Counted from the first letter of the stretch, positions 1 through 5,056 are shown. The stretch: DNA of 5,159 nucleotides from an uncultured Bacilli bacterium (GCA_947624475.1 CANQKK010000063.1:1-5159), one strand, 5' to 3'. Notes: generated by a model not told the origin, from the sequence alone. Program-made: numbers and translations.

Positions 1-302
1 ACACCTACTAGGGCAGCGGGGATAGTTGCCGCTACTAAATACCGAAACATTTTTCCATCGGTAGTTTTTTTCTTGCTTTTAATATTTTTTATCGCACCGA
101 TAAATAAATTCCACCACTCTTTAAAGAATATTACTAAAACGGCTAGCATAGTTCCAAAATGAAGGGCTACATCAAAAGCAAGACCAGATTCTTTCCAACC
201 AAATAAATAGGGAAAGAGAATTAAATGAGCCGATGAAGAAATAGGTAAAAATTCCGCAATCCCCTGAATAATTCCTAATATAACTGCTCGAAATACGCTC
301 AT
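1..302 (-). CDS. uppP: Undecaprenyl-diphosphatase UppP/BacA, N-terminal 100 residues
   Basis: This integral membrane phosphatase dephosphorylates undecaprenyl diphosphate to the monophosphate lipid carrier used for peptidoglycan and other envelope polymers; extra copies are known to give bacitracin resistance. The translation from the ATG at 302-300 begins MSVFRAVILGIIQGIAEFLP and continues ISSSAHLILFPYLFGW. This shows the family (E/Q)xxxE motif (Q13, E17) and the following SSSAH segment with H26, matching the active-site half at the start of the family. Hydrophobic helices lie at about residues 5-20, 43-60 and 88-100. The second catalytic motif (PGxSRS) and the C-terminal two thirds lie outside the window, so this is an edge truncation and not a broken gene. 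An AAGGAG site at 310-315 is 7 nt before the ATG and shares bases with the tig stop codon, so uppP is the third gene of the greA-tig-uppP unit. Identification is firm; whether the missing part is intact cannot be seen. Confidence 0.94.
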   Translation of the reverse strand, partial: MSVFRAVILGIIQGIAEFLPISSSAHLILFPYLFGWKESGLAFDVALHFGTMLAVLVIFFKEWWNLFIGAIKNIKSKKKTTDGKMFRYLVAATIPAALVG

Positions 303-309
303 TTGTAAT

Positions 310-315
310 CTCCTT
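310..315 (-). promoter_or_regulatory. uppP ribosome binding site fused to the tig stop codon
   Basis: On the minus strand the sequence reads TAAGGAG followed by GATTACAA-like spacer to the uppP ATG. The TAA is the tig stop (316-314) and its last two bases are the first two of the AAGGAG core. The spacer is 7 nt. The arrangement fixes the uppP start and suggests that ribosomes finishing tig can re-initiate on uppP. Confidence 0.85.
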
Positions 316-1555
316 AATTATTTTCTTTTAAAATATCAATAGCTTTTCTCATTAACATATCATATTTTAAAACATCAATTGAACCTAATTCTTTAAGTAA
401 TTCTTCTTCACTCATGTTATATTCTTCTGCTACTTTCTTTAATTCTTCGTCAGATTCTTTATCAGATACTTTAATATTCTCTTCTTTGATAATTTCTTCT
501 AATAGATATCTTTCTTTTACTCTATTTTCGGCTTCTTTAGACATTTCTTTTAGGACGTCTTCTTTTTTTAGACCAGAATAAGCAAAATATAATTCTTCAC
601 TGACACCTTGCATTTCTAGTCTCTTTGTAAAGTTTTTAAACATTCTATTAGTTTCATCATCAATTATTTCTTTATCGATTTCGACGGTCATGTTTTTAAT
701 AGCGGTCTTAATTAAATCGTCAGTAAATTTTTTCTCGATGTCACTTTCTTTTTGTGCTTCTAATTCTTCCCTGATTACTTTTTCAAGGTCCTCTTTATTA
801 CTTACACCTTCCATATCTAAATCTTTAAAGAAGTCTTCAGTTAAACTTGGTACTACTCTCTTTTTGATATCGTGGACAGTAACGTTAAAGACAACTTCTT
901 TTCCTGCTAAATCTTTAGCCATATAGTTTTTTGGGAAAGTAAGATTGATATCTTTGCTTTCTTCTCTCTTCATTCCGATAACGCCCTCTTCAAAGCCAGG
1001 AATAAATGTATGACTTCCAATTTCGAGAGAATAATTTTCCGCGCTTCCACCTTCAAATTCTTCGTTATCTTTAAATCCTTTGAAATCAATAATAGCGGTA
1101 TCTCCCTCTTCTACTTTTCCGTCTTTTGTTACAAGTTCGGCATATCTATCTAGAATATGACTGATTTCGTGGTCAATTTCTTCTTTAGTTACCGTTACTT
1201 TATCTTTTTTAACTTTTAACTCTTTATATTTTCCAAGTTTTACTTCCGGTGCTAGGATAAAGACCATGTTTACTTCGAAACCTTTATCATCGGCAGATAC
1301 GATTTCTAATCTTGGCTCAACGACAGGGATAAGTTTTTCTTTGAGGATAATTTCGTGGTATTTTTTGTCTACTAAGTCTTCCATTGCCTCACTTATGATA
1401 TCTCCCGTACCGAATTTTTTTTCAAAAACACTTCTAGGTACTTTTCCAGGGCGAAAACCATCGACTTTTGCTTTCTTCGATATTTTAGTAAATGCTATAT
1501 CTTTTGCCTCTTCCCATTCTTTTCCGCTTACTTTATAGTTAACTTCTTTCTTCAT
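314..1555 (-). CDS. tig: Trigger factor, ribosome-associated chaperone and peptidyl-prolyl isomerase
   Basis: Trigger factor binds near the peptide exit tunnel through ribosomal protein L23 and shields nascent chains. The 413-residue product has all three family domains. The ribosome-binding domain (about 1-115) carries the signature loop GFRPGKVP at 33-40. The FKBP-type isomerase domain spans about 147-231 (GDTAIIDFKG at 151-160, IPGFEEGVIGM at 185-195). The helical SurA-like substrate-cradling arms span about 232-413 and are rich in Lys and Glu. The start is secure: AGGAGG at 1562-1567 lies 6 nt before the ATG. It leaves only 32 residues before GFRPGK, about 10 fewer than E. coli, so the first beta strand is short. 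The gene starts 10 bp after the greA stop and ends 11 bp before uppP, implying cotranscription. In many Firmicutes tig neighbours clpX instead, so this context is somewhat unusual. Confidence 0.97.
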   Translation of the reverse strand: MKKEVNYKVSGKEWEEAKDIAFTKISKKAKVDGFRPGKVPRSVFEKKFGTGDIISEAMEDLVDKKYHEIILKEKLIPVVEPRLEIVSADDKGFEVNMVFILAPEVKLGKYKELKVKKDKVTVTKEEIDHEISHILDRYAELVTKDGKVEEGDTAIIDFKGFKDNEEFEGGSAENYSLEIGSHTFIPGFEEGVIGMKREESKDINLTFPKNYMAKDLAGKEVVFNVTVHDIKKRVVPSLTEDFFKDLDMEGVSNKEDLEKVIREELEAQKESDIEKKFTDDLIKTAIKNMTVEIDKEIIDDETNRMFKNFTKRLEMQGVSEELYFAYSGLKKEDVLKEMSKEAENRVKERYLLEEIIKEENIKVSDKESDEELKKVAEEYNMSEEELLKELGSIDVLKYDMLMRKAIDILKENN

Positions 1556-1561
1556 GTTTTA

Positions 1562-1567
1562 CCTCCT
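1562..1567 (-). promoter_or_regulatory. tig ribosome binding site fused to the greA stop codon
   Basis: The minus strand reads TAGGAGG. The TAG (1568-1566) ends greA and its AG begins the perfect AGGAGG Shine-Dalgarno core of tig, 6 nt before the tig ATG. It fixes the short tig N-terminus and suggests coupled translation of greA and tig. Confidence 0.88.
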
Positions 1568-2033
1568 AATAAATTTCAACTATTTCAACTTCATATTCGC
1601 CATTTGGACTTTCGACTTTTCTTACTTCGCCAGCCTTAGCATTCATAATAGCCTTAGCAATTGGACTTTCGTTAGAAATTTTGTTATTTGATGGATCTGC
1701 TTCTTTAGAGCCGACAATACGGTATTCATCGATTTCGCCATCATCGGCATATTTTATTTTTACTGTCGTACCAAGTGATACCTTATCAGTATTTTTCTTT
1801 TCGATAATTTGAGCATTTTCCATTATTCTTTCGAGTTCTTGAATACGTCCCTCGACTTGGGCCTGTTCGGCTCTCGCAGCATCGTAGTCGGCGTTTTCTG
1901 ATAAGTCTCCTAGGGCTCTTGCCTCTTTTAATGCTTTTATTACTTCGGGTCTTCTAACATTTTTAAGTTCATTTAACTCTTCTTCTAATTCGAGAAAACC
2001 CTCATCGGTTAGATATACTTTGTTATCTTTCAT
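1566..2033 (-). CDS. greA: Transcript cleavage factor GreA
   Basis: GreA enters the secondary channel of RNA polymerase and stimulates cleavage of the backtracked transcript 3' end, rescuing arrested complexes. The product is 155 residues, close to the usual 155-160. The N-terminal antiparallel coiled coil spans about 1-77. Its tip carries LGDLSENADYDAA (41-53), with the two acidic residues D43 and E46 that position the catalytic metal at the polymerase active site. The C-terminal FKBP-like domain (about 80-155) contains the family segment ESPIAKAIMNAKAGE. The ATG at 2033 is preceded by GAGGTG (2041-2046) with a 7-nt spacer. In B. subtilis greA lies just downstream of yrrMNO and udk; here the yrrMNO-type genes are the upstream neighbours. 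A candidate promoter at 2218-2246 and an intrinsic terminator at 2079-2108 lie in its leader, so expression may be controlled by readthrough. greA probably heads the greA-tig-uppP operon. Confidence 0.97.
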   Translation of the reverse strand: MKDNKVYLTDEGFLELEEELNELKNVRRPEVIKALKEARALGDLSENADYDAARAEQAQVEGRIQELERIMENAQIIEKKNTDKVSLGTTVKIKYADDGEIDEYRIVGSKEADPSNNKISNESPIAKAIMNAKAGEVRKVESPNGEYEVEIVEIY

Positions 2034-2078
2034 TATTTTTCACCTCATTATTTTTTTCTTTATTCTTATATATATTAT

Positions 2079-2108
2079 AAAAAACAACTACTACGAATTG
2101 TCGTAGTA
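2079..2108 (-). terminator. Intrinsic terminator in the greA leader, downstream of trhP2
   Basis: On the minus strand TACTACGA, loop CAAT and TCGTAGTA (2108-2089) form a perfect 8-bp stem with a 4-nt loop. They are followed by GTTGTTTTTT (2088-2079), a good U tract for Rho-independent termination. It ends 45 nt before the greA ATG and about 195 bp after the trhP2 stop. It could end the trmR-trhP1-trhP2 transcript, but it also lies downstream of the best promoter facing greA and so would attenuate greA. The stem has only three G-C pairs, so partial readthrough is plausible. Confidence 0.75.
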
Positions 2109-2124
2109 ACTATTTTTATAATCT

Positions 2125-2153
2125 ATTATACTTATTTAATAGTAATTTGTGAT
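2125..2153 (-). promoter_or_regulatory. Possible second greA promoter (P2)
   Basis: The minus strand has ATCACA (2153-2148), a 17-bp spacer and a perfect TATAAT (2130-2125). The -35 matches consensus at four of six bases. A start near 2118 would give a transcript that reaches the terminator after only about 40 nt. TATAAT is common by chance in such AT-rich DNA, so this is tentative. Another TATAAT (2079-2074) lies just past the terminator stem, without a convincing -35. Confidence 0.35.
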
Positions 2154-2171
2154 ATAAACTATTATTTTTTA

Positions 2172-2210
2172 TGTAATAAAATATAATGTTTTAGTGCTCT
2201 TTTTATTACA
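2172..2210 (-). repeat. 10-bp perfect inverted repeat at the predicted 5' end of the greA leader
   Basis: TGTAATAAAA (2172-2181) and TTTTATTACA (2201-2210) are exact reverse complements separated by 19 nt. The outer arm begins at the predicted start site of the 2218-2246 promoter, so it could fold as a 5'-terminal hairpin in the RNA or act as a palindromic operator on the DNA. No T run follows on the minus strand, so it is not a terminator. Confidence 0.5.
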
Positions 2211-2217
2211 CTTCACA

Positions 2218-2246
2218 ATTCTACTAAATTTTTATATTTTTGTCAA
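2218..2246 (-). promoter_or_regulatory. SigmaA-type promoter facing greA (P1)
   Basis: The minus strand has a perfect TTGACA (2246-2241), exactly 17 bp of spacer, and TAGAAT (2223-2218), five of six to the -10 consensus. It is the best promoter match I found in the window. It lies about 57 bp after the trhP2 stop and points at greA; transcription would start near 2211 and give a leader of about 177 nt containing the terminator at 2079-2108. There is no ATG in the leader, so no leader peptide is apparent. Confidence 0.72.
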
Positions 2247-2302
2247 GTGAATTTAAATATATTTTAGGATATAAATTTTACTGTGTTTTTAGATATTCTA
2301 AA

Positions 2303-3508
2303 CTATGTTATTTTTACTCTTATGATGTCGTTTTTATAGACTTTTTTATCTAGTTTAAATTTTAGTATTTCTTCTGGATGACGAGCGGCTTCGACTACAT
2401 TACCATCGGTATCGTAAATTTCGGGCATCGTAAAACTAAAAGTATCGATATTAGGTCCAAATACTTCGACTTTATCACCTTTCTTGAAAAAATTTCTCTC
2501 GGTTATCGTAACTATTTTGTCTTTTTCGTCGTAATCAGTTACGATAGCGAGAAAGTCCTGATTAGATACTTCATTTCTTCCTAGGTAATACTGTTCATTA
2601 ACGCCTGGTAGTTTATTCCAAAACTGAACTGTCGCCTCTCGGTTAGCAACTCTATCTAGTACTTTTTTGTACTTATTCTTTCTGGCCTTTGTAAGTTTTC
2701 TATCATAATAGTCATCAATCGCACTACGGTAAGTATTAATGACACTCGCGACATAGTAATTACTTCGCATTCGGCCTTCAATTTTGATACTTGATACACC
2801 AAGTTCTATTATCTCTTCTAAGACATCTAACATCATCAAGTCTTTAGCGGATGCTGTAAACTTAGTTTCACTTTTAATTTCTATGCCCCTACTATCAAAT
2901 AGAGGAAACTCCCAGCGACATATCTGGGCACATCCACCGCGGTTGGCATCACGACCGGTAAAATAGTTAGATAGTGTGCATCTTCCGGAATATGATGAGC
3001 ACATAGCACCATGTGCAAAGACTTCGACTTCCATCTTGGACGAAGTAATTATCTCTTTGATTTCTTCTTTCGATAACTCTCTTGCGAGGACGATTCTCTC
3101 GGCTCCTAGATCTTTCCAAAATTTTGAAGACTCACTATTTAAAGTGGAAGCCTGCGTCGAGACGTGAACTTTTAAATTAATCTTATTTTTATTTATAATA
3201 TCTATTACGAGGGGATCAGAAGAAATAATGGCATCGACTTGATATTTGGCAAGAGTCTTTAAATAAGAAACTAAGCCTTTTGTATCTTCATCGTGAAAGA
3301 TAATATTTACGGTAACATATACTTTCTTATTTAAATTATGAGCATATGTTACGGCTTCTTCTATTTCTTCTAAACTAAAATTCTTGGCATTAGCCCGAAG
3401 GGAATAATCTTTTCCCCCGATATAGCAGGCATCTGCTCCATAGAGAAAGGCAAATTTTAATTTCTCGAGACTTCCGGCGGGAGATAGTAATTCTATTTTA
3501 TTTTTCAT
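2303..3508 (-). CDS. trhP2: U32-family tRNA wobble-uridine hydroxylation protein TrhP2 (YrrO-like)
   Basis: Annotated U32 peptidases of this type are not mainly proteases: YrrN/YrrO of B. subtilis and YegQ of E. coli are needed for prephenate-dependent 5-hydroxylation of U34 in tRNA. Counting from the ATG at 3508, the 401-residue protein starts with the TIM-barrel-like segment ELLSPAGSLEKLKFA. It carries the complete U32 signature at 162-180 (EVFAHGAMCSSYSGRCTLS), then NRGGCAQICR. C170, C177, C193 and C197 are the expected iron-sulfur ligands. SIKIEGRM (240-247) and a beta-rich C-terminal domain (about 320-401) follow, as in the long U32 subgroup. The frame stays open to a GTG at 3517, but AAGGTG at 3515-3520 is 6 nt from the 3508 ATG and would overlap the other two starts. 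It overlaps trhP1 by 11 bp. The family call is firm; the TrhP2 assignment rests on the trmR-trhP1-trhP2 order. Confidence 0.9.
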   Translation of the reverse strand: MKNKIELLSPAGSLEKLKFAFLYGADACYIGGKDYSLRANAKNFSLEEIEEAVTYAHNLNKKVYVTVNIIFHDEDTKGLVSYLKTLAKYQVDAIISSDPLVIDIINKNKINLKVHVSTQASTLNSESSKFWKDLGAERIVLARELSKEEIKEIITSSKMEVEVFAHGAMCSSYSGRCTLSNYFTGRDANRGGCAQICRWEFPLFDSRGIEIKSETKFTASAKDLMMLDVLEEIIELGVSSIKIEGRMRSNYYVASVINTYRSAIDDYYDRKLTKARKNKYKKVLDRVANREATVQFWNKLPGVNEQYYLGRNEVSNQDFLAIVTDYDEKDKIVTITERNFFKKGDKVEVFGPNIDTFSFTMPEIYDTDGNVVEAARHPEEILKFKLDKKVYKNDIIRVKIT

Positions 3509-4316
3509 TGTCATCACCTTTTAGTTTGTATGTGGTCTTAGTATTAAAAAAGCCAATATATGGGTTTTCTTCTTTTGCTCTTTCGATAAATTTATCTATA
3601 ATATTAGTACTAAAGCAATATGATAAATCGATAATTAAATAATCGATATCTACTAGTTTATCAATTTCATTTTGCAAGTTAACTAGCGGACTATAAATAA
3701 TACTACCATATTCTCTTTCTTTTATCATATACTTTAGGTTATTATTAGATATGTAATAGGTATCATCTGTTTTACTCTTTTTGATATAATTGAAATAATT
3801 GGTAAGAAGTTTTCTTCTCGAATAGAAGATAGGAAGATAACCATAGGCAGTATAATATATTTGCATTTTAGTATTTTTTTTGATATTTATTATTTCTTTA
3901 TGGGTTAAATCAGATGTTATATGCGCAGAAGTTACTCCTTTATTATAATAAAATGAATTACTTAAAGTACTAGCATTTTGATGCTCGATACTAATTATCA
4001 GTTCTTTATCTAAATTTATTTTCTTAGCAATATTATATACACCAAGGTCATAGAATAGAACTTTTTTTATCTTACTATCTTTTATTTTTTCTAATACTTC
4101 TTTAACTAGTGTTAAATCAGTATTATGAAGCATTTTATTTATGGCGATAATAACTTCTTTATTAGTAGAATCTGCTAGTAAGATAGCCTCTTCGATAGTA
4201 AAGTTAACATCGTAAATAGATAGTTTATCGATACCTAATATTACTCCTTTAATATCTTTAGATAAAATACTACTTAGTTCTTCTTTTTTATTTGGTACGA
4301 CGATTAGACTACTCAT
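3498..4316 (-). CDS. trhP1: U32-family partner TrhP1 (YrrN-like), without the iron-sulfur cysteines
   Basis: This is the short U32-like protein that precedes YrrO-type genes; in B. subtilis yrrN and yrrO are both implicated in forming 5-hydroxyuridine at tRNA position 34. The 272-residue product has the alternating strand-helix pattern of a barrel and the degenerate family segment YGYLPIFYSRRKLLTNYF (158-175), where cysteine-containing members have the HGxMC-GRC signature. It contains a single cysteine (C234, in LSYCFS), so it cannot bind a four-cysteine cluster and may be a structural or substrate-binding subunit for TrhP2. The C-terminus (GFFNTKTTYKLKG) looks family-typical. The ATG at 4316 has AAGGAG at 4325-4330, 8 nt away. 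It overlaps trmR by 8 bp and trhP2 by 11 bp, indicating coupled translation. Sequence similarity to true U32 proteins is weak by eye, so neighbourhood supports the name more than motifs do. Confidence 0.75.
   Translation of the reverse strand: MSSLIVVPNKKEELSSILSKDIKGVILGIDKLSIYDVNFTIEEAILLADSTNKEVIIAINKMLHNTDLTLVKEVLEKIKDSKIKKVLFYDLGVYNIAKKINLDKELIISIEHQNASTLSNSFYYNKGVTSAHITSDLTHKEIINIKKNTKMQIYYTAYGYLPIFYSRRKLLTNYFNYIKKSKTDDTYYISNNNLKYMIKEREYGSIIYSPLVNLQNEIDKLVDIDYLIIDLSYCFSTNIIDKFIERAKEENPYIGFFNTKTTYKLKGDDNEK
3515..3520 (-). promoter_or_regulatory. trhP2 ribosome binding site inside the end of trhP1
   Basis: AAGGTG on the minus strand lies within the last trhP1 codons and 6 nt before the ATG at 3508. 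Starts at GTG 3517 or ATG 3514 would overlap or abut it, so it decides for the 3508 start. Confidence 0.7.
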
Positions 4317-4890
4317 TATCTATTCTCCTTTTGGATATAGATATTTTGTCTCCGACATTGATATACTCGGTAATAAATTCTTCATTGTTTTCTAAAAAAG
4401 TAATATAATCTTTTATTTTTTTGACGATACTTTTTTGATTTTTGGTTTTTATTAATGATACGTTTTCTACTAGTCCATGGAAAGATAAATTATCGGTAAT
4501 GATAGTTCCTCCGGTATTTAGATTATTTTTGAATTTATTGAAAAAGAGAGTATTCTTTCCTTTTGCAGCATCGATAAATATTAAGTCGTACTTTTTATTT
4601 AGATTAACATTACTTGCATCATCATTTATTACTTCAATTTGATTAGTTAAATTGTATTTTTTGATATTTTGAAGAGCAATATTATATCTTTGATTATCTT
4701 TTTCGATAGTAGTAATTTTAATATCTTTATTAATATTTGCCATCATAATTGAAGAGTATCCAATAGCGGTACCTATTTCTAATATATTTTTAATATTATT
4801 TTTTTTGATATATTCTATTAGATATAAAATACCATCTTTTTGCATAATAGGTATCTTATATTTTTTTGCATATTCTTCTAAATCTTTCAC
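4309..4890 (-). CDS. trmR: tRNA 5-hydroxyuridine O-methyltransferase TrmR (YrrM-like)
   Basis: TrmR uses S-adenosylmethionine to methylate 5-hydroxyuridine at tRNA position 34 to 5-methoxyuridine. The 193-residue product is a class I methyltransferase of the metal-dependent O-methyltransferase (COMT-like) family. It has the AdoMet loop LEIGTAIGYSS (37-47), the ribose-binding acidic residue in TIEKD (E63), DDAS (90-93) and the metal ligands D107 (IFIDAAKG), D133 and N134 (ITDN). The start is GTG at 4890, supported by AAGGAG at 4898-4903 with a 7-nt spacer; an in-frame TGA at 4926-4924 and no other start codon in between exclude a longer form. It begins at LEEYAKKYKIPIM, about 25 residues later than B. 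subtilis YrrM as I recall it. The immediate downstream genes encode the enzymes that make its substrate, which supports TrmR over a small-molecule methyltransferase. Confidence 0.87.
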   Translation of the reverse strand: MKDLEEYAKKYKIPIMQKDGILYLIEYIKKNNIKNILEIGTAIGYSSIMMANINKDIKITTIEKDNQRYNIALQNIKKYNLTNQIEVINDDASNVNLNKKYDLIFIDAAKGKNTLFFNKFKNNLNTGGTIITDNLSFHGLVENVSLIKTKNQKSIVKKIKDYITFLENNEEFITEYINVGDKISISKRRIDNE

Positions 4891-4897
4891 TATTTTT

Positions 4898-4903
4898 CTC
4901 CTT
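4898..4903 (-). promoter_or_regulatory. Ribosome binding site fixing the GTG start of trmR
   Basis: AAGGAG on the minus strand is 7 nt from the GTG at 4890-4888. No ATG or TTG occurs in frame between this site and the upstream TGA, so GTG is the credible start. Confidence 0.8.
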
Positions 4904-4915
4904 TTTTCTACAAGT

Positions 4916-4944
4916 ATTATATATCATTTGACTAAAATAAGCAA
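4916..4944 (-). promoter_or_regulatory. SigmaA-type promoter of the trmR-trhP1-trhP2 operon
   Basis: TTGCTT (4944-4939), exactly 17 bp of spacer and a perfect TATAAT (4921-4916) lie on the minus strand. A start near 4909 would give a leader of about 19 nt, just enough for the AAGGAG site. The -35 keeps TTG but is otherwise poor, which would suit activator dependence; the tandem repeat begins at the base next to the -35. Confidence 0.65.
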
Positions 4945-4992
4945 GGAATATTTAAGTTACTTCTTTTGGAATATTTAAGTTACTTCTTTTGG
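4945..4992 (-). repeat. Perfect 23-bp tandem repeat (two copies) upstream of the trmR -35
   Basis: Two identical 23-bp units, 4945-4967 and 4968-4990, stand head to tail and are followed by the first two bases of a third (GG). Each contains the near-palindrome AAGTTACTT (4954-4962 and 4977-4985; arms AAGT/ACTT around one base). The array directly abuts the -35 box at 4939-4944. The repeat is certain; a role as activator or repressor sites or as an upstream promoter element is inference, and a replication-slippage duplication is the simple alternative. Confidence 0.9.
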
Positions 4993-5009
4993 TTATTTTA
5001 TATTAATTA

Positions 5010-5046
5010 TGAAAATAGATATCTTTATTCAAGACATCTATTTTCA
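5010..5046 (-). terminator. Long hairpin, possible terminator of an upstream gene
   Basis: TGAAAATAGATATCTT (5010-5025) pairs with AAGACATCTATTTTCA (5031-5046): 11 bp, one A-C mismatch, 4 bp and a 5-nt loop. Downstream on the minus strand comes TAATTAATAT, only a weak T tract; on the plus strand there is none. It may end transcription arriving from beyond 5159 before the trmR promoter. The stem is certain, the terminator role uncertain. Confidence 0.4.
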
Positions 5047-5056
5047 CTCTCTTGGT

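Noticed and set aside
690..926. Antisense open frame opposite tig (another lies at 1266-1538)
   Set aside because: Both lack ribosome binding sites and family-like sequence, and they lie opposite an unmistakable trigger factor gene.
2137..2170. TAATAGT/ACTATTA hairpin followed by T residues on the plus strand
   Set aside because: The stem has a single G-C pair, the loop is 14 nt and no plus-strand gene needs terminating.
2191..2199. TTAGTGCTC, similar to half of the HrcA CIRCE operator
   Set aside because: The two central bases differ from the CIRCE half-site, and no matching second half lies at the 9-bp spacing.
2288..2302. Six-bp hairpin TTTAGA/TCTAAA just after the trhP2 stop as a terminator
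   Set aside because: On the minus strand it is followed by an A-rich stretch, not T, and the stem has only one G-C pair.
3509..3517. Longer trhP2 beginning at GTG 3517 or ATG 3514
   Set aside because: The AAGGTG ribosome binding site overlaps or touches these codons; only the ATG at 3508 has a workable spacer.
1..4890. Possible TGA-as-tryptophan genetic code, given the low GC and absence of TGA stops
   Set aside because: All tryptophan codons I checked in uppP, tig and trhP2 are TGG, and five stops are too few to conclude that TGA is unused.
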